In this document: in pieces, positions 48,001 through 60,813 of the stretch
Numbering within the stretch: the stretch's first letter is position 1
Layout: every line of letters begins with the position of its first letter
Assembly: GCA_001465935.1 (NCBI GenBank)
Contig: LNKV01000001.1
Coordinates: 62,001 to 126,000, forward strand
Source of the DNA: Clarireedia homoeocarpa
Lineage: Eukaryota > Ascomycota > Leotiomycetes > Helotiales > Rutstroemiaceae
Reading direction: 5' to 3'
Length of the DNA: 64,000 bases
Notes under the pieces: model-generated
The model's database searches: none
What the model was told of the DNA's origin: nothing
Seen by the model: the letters and a program-made list of their open reading frames with translations, nothing else
Position numbers and translations under genes: made by a program

Positions 48001-48360
48001 TTCTACTCATTGATACCTCGAATCTCATTCCGTTTATTTCATGAAATCTAACTTCAAGCAATGTTTACTGCACGTTCCTATTCGCTCGAGGTAGGCTGAA
48101 AGTTCTTTCCGAACGCCTCTTGCCTATATCCTACCCCATGCCTCTATTCGTAAGCTGAAATCATCACCGTCATTATCATCTACTACAGCTTAAACCCTGA
48201 TTCATTTCTACCTAGCCAAGGAAGGTTGGAATGACGTTCTCGTCTGCAATATAAAACAACATATACCGCAGCTCACCTGACTGCCTCTTGCCGCAGCAAG
48301 CTAGAAGTTCCTTACTGTTGGTCTCGGTCAGTCCGATTCATGGCACCACACTCAGTCACA
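45081..48360. other. Gene-poor region
   Basis: No recognised gene. A 146-codon plus-strand frame at 45362-45802 has no family features and no ATG-based support beyond length. Small frames near 46953 and 47470 are equally unsupported. Long convergent space (the next gene reads leftward). Confidence 0.5.
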
Positions 48361-48529
48361 CATATGGACTAAGTAAGTGCTTATGAACCGGGTTGTTCAT
48401 TATAAACTAAGCGGGAGGGAGAGCCAGACTATATAGACAAGCTCTCCCATACTAATTACTATACCACCGTATGTATCTCTTGTCCCGTAGTACCTCTCCC
48501 GTAGTTCAGTGAATATACTGAACCTGACA
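48361..48529 (-). mobile_element. Possible solo LTR-like sequence
   Basis: On the minus strand it begins TGTCAGGTTCAGTATATTCA, contains an imperfect pair of ACTACGGGA boxes, an inverted repeat GTTCAGT/ACTGAAC (plus 48503-48522), a TATATAG box and a hairpin GGGAGAGC/GCTCTCCC (plus 48417-48448). This layout resembles the start of fungal copia-type LTRs. The other end, a CA terminus and target-site duplication were not found, and no internal retrotransposon genes are near. Confidence 0.3.
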
Positions 48530-50521
48530 CTTAAACTCTAAAACTTCATGATATACGCAAAAAAAAAAAAACTCCGCCGCTTACGAGTGAACAAAAACCA
48601 GATCCCAGAAATCCGGCCAAGTGGAGCATCCATGACGATGCTGCTTCGAATATGCAGCGTACCTCTCTGCCGAACACTAACTCCAACTCAACACCGGCTA
48701 GGTAGTGCGAATGGGCTATGGTTAGCGAGGAATGACTATTTAGCACTTCCATCATGAAAAGGATCTTGAGACCTATCTTCTTCTCTCATCTCATCGAACT
48801 CAGTCTGTTCTAGTAAGGAAAATCGCAGAGCACGGCGACGGTGCGGTGTGCCGCAAACCTTCTCACAACCGCCCACACACACATATTACACATCCTACGG
48901 TAGTTCCATCCGCTATACGAAGTGCATCGGTAATGTGTCATCTTGAAGTTCTGATTTCCCTATATCCTCGTTATTTATTGCAATAGGCTGCGAACTTTAT
49001 ACCCATAACTGCAGCACCGTATACACTTCCCTTCAGCAACAGATAACAAACACACTCTTCTGATCCATCGATTCATACCTAGAATCTCATTCTCATCCTT
49101 CGACTCCCCAACCATTCATTTACTACACATCTTCTGGCTCGTCTGTTCCGAAACTCTCTCCTCCTCCTCCTCCTCCTCCTTCTACACACCAAGACTCAAC
49201 TAAGAACACATCCCTCATTCCCCAATACCCAGCTGCTTTATGAATACCATAGAGGGAGGGTGTTGCCAGAATGTGATGCAATGGAACAAGACTAATACAG
49301 ATCTATATCAGAACTCTCTCTCTCTCTCAATCTATCTATCTACATGCATGCCACACCATCTTCTTCTATGTTATCCATGAGAAGAACATTACCATCCGCT
49401 CCTTCACTACCCACTCTCAAGTTACGATCTTTCTACCTAGTGCCTCTTTCTCAATCGAGGTATCTGAAAAAGACCATTACAGTCCTAACCAACATACGGG
49501 TATTCAACCACCCTTCGCCTCAAACACTACCCCTATTTTATCTTTACTCGCACTATCTATTCTTTGCCTTCACTCACTCTACACTCTATCCTCCCCTTAC
49601 TTATCCTAGCGCCCCCGCTCTAATTCCATCTCATACCTAATTTCCCCCCACCCGGGCTTCTCTTTGAACCTAGCCCTTTCCCTCCCTTGTTTCTATCAAG
49701 ATTCGAATCACTACACGGCGATACCTTCCTCTCCCTCTCCCTCTCCCTCTCCCTTCTTCAAACACAAACATCCCTAAACATCCCTAAACAAAACCCAAAC
49801 CAAAAAAAGCCCAACCTCTCCCCTCCACCACTTGCTCCCCCGCTCCCCCCGCCCCACATCCAACCCAAATCACACACATCCATCCACCCCATCTCCCGAC
49901 TCCCAGATCTCCCCAGGAGGACAATAATAATAATAATAATAACAACAACAATAATAAATCACATCCAAGCTTAACCCCCTCCCTCCCTCTCTCCTCCCAG
50001 CAAATAAAAACATAGTAGGTAGCAAGCTCCAGCCCCCCTCTCCCCTCAACAAAACAAAACGAAACAAAGGGTATCAAGTGAAGGGAAGGGGAGAGGAGGG
50101 GAATAATTCAAAATGAGGGATGAGGGATGAGGGATGCGAGAGATCCCGGGCGAGGGAGCGTACTCGAGAGCCAACTTAACTCGACTCAACTCAACTTATG
50201 GAGCTGAGCGGGTGGGTGTGTGGGTGGGTGCGTGGGTGAGTAGAGGATGGATGGATGAATGAATGAATGAATGTATGTATGTGCTAGTAAGAACTAACTA
50301 ACTAACTAACTAGCTGGTTGTTGTTGTTGATGATGATGATGATGGGTAGGTATAGGATAGGGATAGGGATAGATCAAGCGAGTATGGATGGCATGGAGCA
50401 GATGACTATGAAAGGGCGAGGAACTAGGTGTGAGGAAGATGGATAGATGGATAGAGCAATATAGGAATAGGTAAAAACAAGAACTTTTAATTTCAATCCT
50501 TATACACTACAACCCTAAATC
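48530..50521. other. Gene-poor region with microsatellites
   Basis: Contains CTC repeats near 49153, CTCTCC units at about 49725-49753, AAT/AAC runs near 49920-49950, and GGGT/ATGA/GATG tracts at 50210-50350. Open frames here are low-complexity. No gene is recognised. Confidence 0.5.
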
Positions 50522-52403
50522 TCATCTCCCACTAATCTCAATATACCTCTGCACCTCCTCAAAACTGTTCACCAATACCTGGCCCTCTTTCTCCCCCTCA
50601 CTCAACTCCTGATTCCCCTCTCTAAGAACCACAAAACTGTTCATTCCTGCCTCCCTCGCGGCTCTCACCTCCCCCACATTATCACTCAAAAACAGCCATT
50701 CCTCCACCGCTCCCAACTCCCTATTCTCCCTCGCAATTTTCTCATAACTTCCCTTTTCCTGTTTACTCCCCGCATTTACCGTATCCCAGTAACCACCTTT
50801 TCCTTCTCCGTCTTCATCCAGACCATGATATATCAATGGTCTTAGATCGCCATCAGTAGTATACCTGAAGAGCAACTTTTGGGCCGCCACGCTGCCCGAG
50901 CTGTAGATGCAGATGTTGATACCGGAATCATTCCATTGTTTGAGAGCAGGATGGACATCGGGGAACATAGGGCATTTTAATTCGCCGGATTCGTAGCCGC
51001 GAAGCCAGAGGTAGCCTTGGAGAGATTTGAGATAGGCAATTTTCAGGTCCTTGGACATGAGATCGCGGACATGGGAGAGGAGGGCGTCAGGGGTGGCGGC
51101 ATGCTCAGATGGGAACGCGGAGCGGTAGGGTAGGAACGACGGGGAGTCCCATTCTGCTTCGAGGGTGGAGGGTAAGACGCGGAGAGCATAAGGAAACTGT
51201 GGATTGATTAGTGATGTGATTAGATGTCTATCATACTTGGTAGCAATAATTGGGATCACAAAGCTTAGGTGCATGTCAGACTACCTGACACAGCAAACCC
51301 AGAGGTAAATTCGGGCCATGTATCGGATACCGGCAGTGCTTATAGCGGGGTATAGCCAGTGGCGTAATGCATAAGTGGACCAGAACTCAGGGGCCCAGAA
51401 GCGAACTTGGTAATTGAAGACATTGGGTTCCAAATGTCTCAAGAGTGATAAGACATGATAGGTAGTTATCTGATGGGGAGCAGAAAACGTCCTGAGTCCT
51501 ACCCCGCAAAGGAACTGCTGATGTATGCGAGCATTGACCCAAAGGATCTTCAATGGACGTGGCAGACGACCATTTGCATTGAAGCCCATCATCTTTCGAT
51601 GGGTGCCCGGGCGATGATCACACTGGTGATCGTATTTCCATTCAATTCCATCTAATTCCATCTGATTCCAACATGAACACGGATAACTCCTCGATCCGAG
51701 ATAGCTGTTGCTATCACAACCAATGACAACAAACCAAAGATACAAGAAGGCTGGGTAACACTACTGCGCACTTTCTTTTGATGATGCCACATGATCACCC
51801 TCAAACCAAGTTTCCCGCCCCCAAGTTTTCCAAGGCGTACAGCGGCACTTGCAAAGCTTTCGTGATTTGGCGGTTCGCAAAAACGTTCTATGCTGTGCAA
51901 ACCGTGGCTGGTAACTATGCCAACAGGGTAATTACCTGTAAAAAAAGAACGATGCGCTCGCAAAATGAACGGAAAGGCTCATGACAGCCTGCATAGAGAA
52001 TTGGATATCTCTGACCAGTGGGAAGGCAAAAACAGTTTTGTTTACTTACCAATACATCCTTGACAAACGAAATCGGACACACCGTCCCCTCTGCAGTCGA
52101 AAAAAACGAAATTGATATCAGCCTTCTGCTATATCCCATCGCAATCACAATTTTCTCATCGCCCCTTCACCTCTATCTACCCCACGTGATTCTGACGCAA
52201 CCAAGCCTGCAGCACTTCCCGTGTCTTTCGCCTTTCCATGCCCCCTAGCCTTCCCCAGGAAATCTCTGCACTTGCAGCTGCTGCAAGTAAAATGATACAA
52301 GGAGAACCGTAGATGTGCCCAACAGGGAATAGAAAGCAGACTCACCGATATCCAGCAATACCACCTTAATCATCTTCTTATCCGCATCCGTTGACGCCGC
52401 CAT
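50522..52403 (-). CDS. UTR4: Enolase-phosphatase E1
   Basis: Three exons on the minus strand, 52403-52346, 52090-52050 and 51196-50522, giving 257 residues. The HAD phosphatase signature DIEGT (Asp18) spans the first splice junction; then VCPISFVKDVL, FPYALRVLP, WDSPSFLPYRSAFP, MFPDVHPALKQW, IYSSGSVAAQKLLF (motif II Ser) and FLSDNVGEVRAAREAGM (motif III/IV acidic residues). Reaction: enolisation and dephosphorylation of 2,3-diketo-5-methylthiopentyl-1-phosphate in the methionine salvage pathway. Length is typical. The second intron is 853 nt (51197-52049), by far the longest in the window; the 41-nt middle exon is flanked by it and by a 255-nt intron. Confidence 0.95.
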
Positions 52404-52581
52404 GATAGAATCCGGGAATCCTACTCTACTTTGTCGATAGGGGAAAAAAAAGATTCTCGCCCTTCAGCCCCGAAGATAGCGGTGAACTTTCTTCTCGAAT
52501 CGAATCTTCGATGGATTCTACGGATTGGATGAGTAATAGTAAGGTTGATAGCGTACTTTGTAGGCTGGGAAAGGATCTACC

Positions 52582-52643
52582 CTACCCTACCCTACTTAGG
52601 TTTCGTTCAAGGCTACCCTACCCTACTTAGGCTTCGTTCAAGG
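52582..52643. repeat. 31-base tandem duplication
   Basis: Two adjacent copies of a 31-base unit starting CTACCCTACCCTACTTAGG and ending TTCGTTCAAGG, differing by one base. Confidence 0.9.
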
Positions 52644-53815
52644 TAATCAATCGCAAGGCTCGGTTCGTATTGATCTTGGGGCAGTACGCGCGGTACAGGC
52701 AGGCTGGGAGGGCTGGAGGGCAAACGTTGTTGTTCCCTCTCTTTCGCATGCAGGAAGGGTGAGCTCACGAGCTCACGAACAGAAGGGCGTTTGATATTCC
52801 GAATGTGATTTGCTAGAATGTGCTCGAACCCTAGATCGAGTTTTGCTTGTGTAGATAATGCGAAAGCGGTTGCGTTATGATTCGTGCGAGCGTTGTGCAT
52901 GAAGCGGATGGGGTCTTGAGGGTGTGTTCATGCAACTAAGAGGCTTATGGCTTGGGCAACATGCGACTTTTTCCGGCAAAGTCTTCGGAGATGCTGGACC
53001 TTTGGGTGATAGGTACGAAGTACTGTACATACATGTAGGTACACGGAAGGAACGTGGTGAGGGTGGGAAAGTTGCGTGGATGTTTTGTTGACAATGTTTC
53101 CCTTTTTGGCGACGAGCACCGGGAAGTTTTAAGATTATGATGGCGGTGAATGTCTCTTTCACTCTTCCTGCGATGGACGCGACCTTGGGATTGTGTGTGT
53201 TGGTTTCTTTGAAATCTCTGGTGGCCGGCCAATATTGGAGAGGGGTAGAGAGACACGTCCACCCCACTCCCAGAGAGAAGAAACATCTGCCATTGGAGGT
53301 CTACGAAGTCACACTTTTTACCTTTTTGCTACGAAGTACTTGCTCACACTTCCCACACTTGCTCACACTTGAAGTCGATTGCATGGCGAACGCAATTGAT
53401 AAGAAGCCAAGTTTCGTATCGGAAAGCCGCCAGATAACTCTAGATCTTTATCTGCTGATTTGCAGTCGCGGTTAAAGAAGCCGTCGCACTTGTACAATAA
53501 GCACCGTGGAAGCAGCTGCAGGAGAAGCGGAAAGTGGGCAAATGTAGGCATGAGGGAGATCGTGGCAAAGCCTGGGCTGGTGCTGGAAACTAAGGTACAG
53601 CGACTGGCGACTGGCGACTGGCGACTGGACTTACTTAGTGTTCCGATGATGCATATGCAGCAGGGCTATGGACTGCTTTGGCTTCATGATACCCGTACTG
53701 TGCATACTGCTATCCCGACCCAGACGAATGAGCAGCGAGAAGAGGGAGAGGAGAGTTTGAGTGTGCCTGGGAGAGGTCAGAGGTCCAAGGCAGCTTGACG
53801 GATGGGTACAGAGAG

Positions 53816-53957
53816 ATGGAGATGGAGAGATGGAGAGATGGAGAGATAGACAGATAAGCAGATAGACAGATGGACAGATACACAGATAAACAGATAGACA
53901 CATACACAGATACACAGATAAACAGATAGACACATACACAGATACACACATACACTA
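53816..53957. repeat. Degenerate ACAGATA/AGAGATGG tandem repeat
   Basis: Short 4-10 base units (GATGGAGA, then CAGATAGACA, ACACATAC) repeated over about 140 bases. Cysteine/tyrosine-rich frames on the minus strand are by-products. Confidence 0.85.
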
Positions 53958-56900
53958 CGGAAAGTAGTCATCGCCGCATTGCCGACAACCCAGAATGCGG
54001 TCAGTAAAATTAAAGCTACAGTATATTCCTTCTTGTATGGATAAGCCATGTAAAGACAGGAAGGAAGAAAGCGACAAAGAATTTCCCCATCTTCACCGCT
54101 GCTTCCCCCCGCCTCACGCTCTTCTCTCTCCCTCACCCGAACCTGGAAGAAGTGTACTTACTGTATGTACAGTACAGTAGAAAGCAACATTGAAGCCACT
54201 GTAACTGTACTTACTGTATCGATCACAATGGCCATGGACGAACGACGACGGTAATCTTACATGCGTATGATCGATCTCTCTCTCATCCTCACTCCCAACG
54301 CAGCTCTTTCGTTCGTTCCTCAAGTTAAGCCTTGCGACCGATAGCTAGCCAGCTAGCTACCTACAGTAGCTACCTACCTACCTACCTACCTACCCACACT
54401 CGCATGCAAAATATCGTTGTTGGCGCGCCTGATGTGGGGAAAAGAAGGTCAAGCTCGCTCCAAGCTCCACGCTCCACGCTCCACGCTCCCAGGCTCCACG
54501 ACGACGCAGCGCAGAAAGCAAAGCCGATCTGCTGCTACTGTAGGTTGGAGGGCCTTTATTGTGGGGAGCGATAAGAGATAAGTTGTGCTGCTGCTGCTGC
54601 TCGTTTCGTTTGCGTCTGGACGGGACAAGAACTGGGGATGGAGGGATGCGCGTTTCAGAGTTTCAGGAGTCATAATGAATTAACCAAACAATGCAAAATG
54701 ATGTGATGCTTCGTGGCCACTCCGCGTGAAGTACGTCGTACGTACGGAGGGGAGCCAATGCAGTTGTGTTGTGATATCAGTCGACGCCGTGGAAATCATC
54801 GTCGGCTCTCTTTCCTTTCTCGCGGTTTACAGTATAGTATGTATTTGTGTTCTCCAATTTACAGTACCAAACATCCCCCCCCCATACCTTACCCGCAATG
54901 TACATCATCATTATTAACGCCCTCAAGTTTCATGCTTCGCTGTCCTTTTCGCACAGATTGAAATGTTTCAACTGGGAAATGACAGCTTAGGGGTCCATGG
55001 TCATTGGGACGACTGCCCATAATATCCGTAATATTATCCTGATCCTGAATTTGTGGAGCCAAAGTAACCAGATGATGCTGATGAAGCTTCCCCTTCCTTT
55101 CCGTTTACAATATCGACAAACCATCCCGTATCAAGTTGATCATGCTCTATTAGAAAAGGTGGGCACTTTGTCTGTGGGTACGGCATTCGATGGGAGAGGG
55201 AGAGGGATAGGCGGCCGGGTGGGCGGTCGTCGATCATACAAGTACGGAGTACTTCGTACATCAAGTACATACCTGGAGCAAGCAGCTGCTCTGCTCTGCC
55301 TATGAGAGAAAGACGCAGTCAGCACCCAAGCTCCCAGTCTCAGTCCAAACGCTGTGTACCACGTCGGAAACTTTTAATGGGAACTGAACTGCACACCTAT
55401 TACTAAGGGTGTGGGTGGGCGTTTATGTGATAGGTGAAAGAAGCCGTCCATCCATCCATTATTAGAATCTCTGCCTTTCAGACGAGGACAAAAACAAGGC
55501 TCCTCAATCGAATGAAAGGGACAAAACAAGGGCTCCTCAATCGAATGAAAGAGGGTGATGACGCCTGCCTCCCTACCTCCCTACTTGCCGCCCTGGGCCC
55601 CCTCCCCCTCAATAGTAATAGCTCCTTCTTTCTCTCCAGTCCCTGTACAAAGATATCCGTGCCTGTGAAACGACAGTGAACACATTTCCGTGGACTGCGA
55701 AAGGACCACCGACAACCAATGCTTTTGGCTCAAAGGATCAAGAAGCATCCAGGTTAATCGCCTGTGCGACCAACCCATCAGATTACCGCACGACGGTAAT
55801 ATGTACCACCATGTATTTAATTAATATGTCTGTGACATCTTGATCGTACGCAGGGTAGCTCTCTGGCGAAGGAAAAGTTACTGGTTGATCTGAAATCTCA
55901 TGTCTTGTTAGGGACAGTGACCTGCAACTACACTACATTGGGTGAATAAATAAACGTAGCATATACTATGTATATGTCTTTGTCCGGGACGGGCCATGTT
56001 TATTACTCCATTGGAGAGGGTAAGCAACAAAACGGCTACAAATCGAGACTGGCAGATGCTGTGCTGTGCTGTGCTGTGCTGTGCTGTGTGCAAAAATACA
56101 TCAATTCAGGTGTGTAGATCTACCGTGCCTATGTGTAACTGTATCAAATCGTACGAGCATCTTGATATGCATACAGACGTACAGCAAGTACAGTATAGTG
56201 CTGTACTGCGTACATCCGCGCGAGTTTCAGAACAAAAGAGTCCAGCCAAGCAAAGGAGGGGAAAGATCAAGCGAATCCAAATCAAAGCCACATCGCTGAG
56301 TGCAGCAGCTCAGACCGGCAGTGAACAAGTGAGCTGATTGTTGGTTGGGGAAAAGATGGAACACCCGGCCAGGTCTTGTTCCTGTCGTCCCTCGAGCGAG
56401 CGTGTTTTTTTGCGTTGAAAGGCGGGGTTGTCGGAGACGTCCGTAAGCGTCAAACATCGAAAGAGAGAAAGAAAAAGGTCACGCCGTCGCAGGTCACTGA
56501 ATTGAAAAACATGCCATGCACACGACCGTGGCAGAGGGTGTCGGCGTTACGAAATGTTCCATCGATCATTCGGTGCTGCGGTGGGGTGATTATGTATTTG
56601 CAGTGCCCTTACGACGTACTTTTTTTCCTTGGATGTGTGCGTGATGTGAAAACGGTGGCTTGGAATGAGTGCCACAATACTACCAGTGCTCAGTGCAGTA
56701 CTTGGGTAAATCCGAATCTCGGAACATATCGTGTTGGTACGTAGATACAACCGAAAAATAACGTATGCGTGTAGCATGATCTCCGATAGTGACTGAAAGG
56801 GAACTTAGTAAAGGGCTGGATCGAAATCTTTCGCCGCGAGCTAAAAATTCCGTTGGCCATATGGCGCCCAAAGGTTGTCACACGACCACGCCAACCTTCC

Positions 56901-59900
56901 AAAACCCCTTTGAAGCGCGGTAAAAAGCGTTCGAGAGAGGCTTGGTGGCCGGTATGCTTTCCAACTCGTCCTCGCAGTCGCATGAGCGAGAACGAGAACG
57001 TTTCGAGGGGACGGTGTTCGTATCAAAATTGCAAGGTGTCATTGACGAAGCGAATGGCGTAGCATAGCGTCCATGTCCCAATCGAGCATTTTCCATGCTC
57101 TCTGGGAATGACGAATATGGCTGAGGCTGTTGAGCATCGGCCAGGCCGTCGATTGGGGATGAGGGATTGGGGGGATTGGGGGGATGACCGGACGTTTTTG
57201 CTGGACTTCAAGCCCATTGTTCCTTTGCAAATCCGTGTGGATTACGCATGATTTGCCTCGTACTTTAATACAGTAATACTGTAAGTTGATCTTTAATACA
57301 GTAATAGCGTTTCGTTTTGTTTCTTTCAATTGATGCCATCACCACGTCTTTCTCCTCGCGGCCTTGCCCTTGCCCTTGCACTTACCCGCCGACCCGCCGA
57401 CATGCCGTCCCAGGAAATTTAATAGCCTCGAACTCTCGCACTATCAGTTCATCTTGAGCCGAAATAGCAAGGCTCGAATAGACTTTCTTTACGAAGGAAA
57501 AGCCAAATGGAAAAGCTAAATGCACTGGTGGGATGGACTGGTGGGAGGGGAGGGGAGGGGAGGGAAGATACAGCTCGCTTCCCAAAGAGGCATAACAAAA
57601 AGACGGTAATGCAGAAGAAAGCAATGCATGCATACATACATCCATACATCCATCCATCCTGCATAAAAATAAGATTGATGCTATAGAATTACTAATTACT
57701 CACCAACTGCATTACTGACCAATCAAATTTTGTTGAGATGGGCGTGGAAAGAATCGGGTGGAATATTTTGTTGAAGAGCAGCGACGCACTAATGATGAAA
57801 TGTCTTTGGGTCTTTCGTCGTGAGTGGGTGAGAGAGTCAAACTCCGGTCCGGCATCCACCAGACTTTACCTGAATGGCCCGTCAAGGCAATTGCCGCTTT
57901 GACACATTTCCACACTATTTTTTTTTTTCAAAGAAAATAAAGGCAACTAGCTGACAGGTTTTCCTTTGACTTGTCCTTCCTTGGCTTGAAATGGCATGGT
58001 GCTGTTCCGGAGGCGGTCAAGCTCGACAAAATGGTGCCATGAAAGAAAAAGGTGTGAGCCGGCTGAATCCATTGGGTGAGAGATGAGGCCAGAGGCTTGA
58101 GCGTTGCATTCACGCGCAACCTAATAATATGGGGAGTGCGTGGAGGGAGAGGCAAATGATGGAAGGGGAGCATCATGATTTCTTTGTTGATACACAACAC
58201 TCGTCAAGTGGGATGCTTTTAGCCTTGGAATGAATGCTTTGATATCAGGATTCAGGAGTAGAAAGACAGATGTACACTCAACCAATTCCACTTCCACTTC
58301 CACTTCCGCTTCCACTTCTACTCCCCTTCCCCTTCCACTTCCCCTTCCACTTCCACTCCCCATTCCATGTCCACGTCCATTTCCCTTACGCTTCTCTCGT
58401 AAATCGCGTTTAACTCGATACTTGTCAAAGTACCATTGGAGAGGTTGGTCAGATGAGTTGCCCAGGTGTCCCAAGTACCAGTACCTAGCCCGTGGTATTG
58501 TCTGAAGGTTACTACCGACACGACTAGAAAAGAACATTGAAGAACAATAGGGAATCGGGTCACTCAGCCATCGTCTTGGGTACTATTTATTTACTCCATC
58601 GTCTTGGGTGCTATTTATTTACTTTCCTCGAGCGCCAACCTTGCCGCGCTCGAAACATCTACTACATACACACACACACACACACACACATATATAGATA
58701 TATATATTTATATATTTATATATATCTGCATTTACATCTGAGCCTAAGCCTTAGCCTGCGTCTGCGACTACTACTACTACTACTACTGCTGCTACTTCTG
58801 CATCTGTCGCCCAAACGAACCAGCGACAGGAATTGTATTGCGGGAGCGTACAGAAAGGGCTGCGTAAAGCGACTCCCAAAACAAAACATACACCAGTAGA
58901 GAGTGCCACCCGAATTGTTTATATTTGCAGCCTTTACTGCGTTGCGTGTCAACTCGACAACTCGACTCGACTCGACTCGACACCTCCGCGCCAACCTTAC
59001 TCTCTCATCCGACCAACCACAGATATCCATTCACTGGCATTGATTAGCATTTCTTCCCAAGCTTCCACGCTTTCCACGCTCTCCACGCCTTCTACCGCTG
59101 CAAGGTTTCCAAAGTACGAAAGTCCTGAAAGTCCTTGCTGCATCCCTGGCGTCGGGTTTGCCTGGGCCACCATTAGAGCGACCGGGACAGTGGACACACT
59201 ACCTTAACCAAGTATTAATTAGAGACACCCACACCCTCAACAACCCACCCTAACACCCTCATTTCTCTATATACACGTCCATAATTCTCTCCTGCCACCC
59301 ACCCACTCACCCATCCTTCTTACTCACTCCTACTCTTCGCCTTTCCTACGACTCCGATCTCAACACCTCACTTCTCAACTCCACATATATGCGTACGGTA
59401 ATACTGGTCACAATCATCGTCGTTCGCAGTTAACTCTCCTTCCTCCCCCTTCCTCCTCCACCTCTTCTCCACGACTTCATCCATCGCATCGCCTTTCCAT
59501 CAACAACGCCATACATTCTCCCCCGACACATATAATTCTCTTCCAACCTCTACCTTCCTCCTACCATACGAAAAACCCGACTCCCTTTTCCGTCATCCCC
59601 GCCCATTCCTTCAAAAGCTTCAACCACCACCACCACCACCACCTCCACCTTCTTGCCTTCTGCGTCATACTGTTGCTCCCGGCAACGACTACATTCCTGA
59701 ACATCTACAAGCTATCGCAGATCTTGGGCAGCCCATTGCTATTTACACTGGAGCTACCGTTAATCAACACCTCCTTCTACAACTCATCGCTCCTCATCTC
59801 CATCTTCATCCATCCATCCATCCACGACCTGTGTCATCATCGACGACTACCTACAAATATAGAACACAGGCAGAAGGAGAGTCAACTCTTCTACTTCCTT

Positions 59901-60813
59901 GTTCATACTTTCAATCAAAACAAACACATGAGTTCCAGGTCACCGTTAGAGCGTTTATCACAATAGCCAACTTGATCCATCCTCGATCTGTGATACATAC
60001 GCCATAAAGCCTTCTGCTTGCAGATCACATCAATTTCTAGATCTTTGCAAGTCAACGATCATTTCTTTCTGTCAGATTTCAACGAAACTTACACTTCCGA
60101 TTTCTACTCAATTGATCTCGAGTCAATTGCGTTGTTGCCTTCTCGATTCGATCCACCCTCAATCGACATCACCATTTCACAACCCAGTACGTTAACTCAT
60201 ACTGCTCGAGGAATCTTCGAACCCTCAGACACTCGTTCACATACAGTCTGATTTCCATGTCAGCATAACGACTTCAACTTTCCTTTTTTCTCGGACTCTC
60301 GAGTCTTCCTTTGTCCCTATTTAACGAACAATCCACTACAATTTCATTTGTCAAAGCGTATTCGAAATACCCTCTATGAGCCTCTGACCCTACTTCTACG
60401 ATCCGGAGTTTACAACAGTTATCTTTTCTCTTTTTTCTTCTTCTCGGCGGTTGGAATACATTTATATAGCGCTGCGAGTTTGTTATTATTGCCCTGCACG
60501 TATACCACTTATCGCTCTATCTGCTTCACTTTCATCGACCTCCTCATTCCTCGACTCCCAATCTTCGACAATTACGAGCGTAGCTCTCCTTGTGCCAACA
60601 TCAACCTTGTTTAGAGAAGACAAAAAGCTTTCACGACTTTCTATCTTGTATCGCTCGACTTCCTCCTCGGGGCCCAAAAACATTTCGGTTGTACCAGTAT
60701 CCAAGCTGCTTTTTTTTTTTTTTTTTTTTTTATCAAGTTTATTCTATTTAATTCGTTCACAATTCTTTGTTTATCACAAGATTTCACTATCAAAAAGCCC
60801 CTCATATTTCACA

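Larger units (their letters stand above)
52404..60813. other. 8.4-kb gene-free divergent spacer
   Basis: Between the start codons of enolase-phosphatase E1 and the Ran1/Ksp1-like kinase. It holds many simple repeats: tandem ACAGATA-type units at 53816-53957, TACC at 54356-54394, GCTCCAC near 54459-54490, GTGCT near 56069-56092, TTCCAC-type at 58285-58360, (CA)n at about 58667-58690, ACT near 58766-58800 and a 22-nt T run at 60710-60731. From about 59.2 kb the plus strand is pyrimidine-rich, like a long leader of the kinase. No gene is supported. Confidence 0.6.

Noticed and set aside
51281..51745. Open frames inside the long E1 intron as a nested gene
   Set aside because: No recognisable domain on either strand.
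52571..52625. CCCTA repeats as a telomere-like tract
   Set aside because: Only a few units inside a 31-base tandem duplication, flanked by unique sequence; not TTAGGG arrays.
53631..53957. Cys/Tyr/Val-rich minus-strand frames as a secreted small protein
   Set aside because: They translate the ACAGATA-type tandem repeat and have no independent support.
60451..60813. N-terminal extension of the kinase through the open upstream frame
   Set aside because: No in-frame ATG, and it would translate the T22 tract into a Phe run; the domain starts right after the ATG at 60814.
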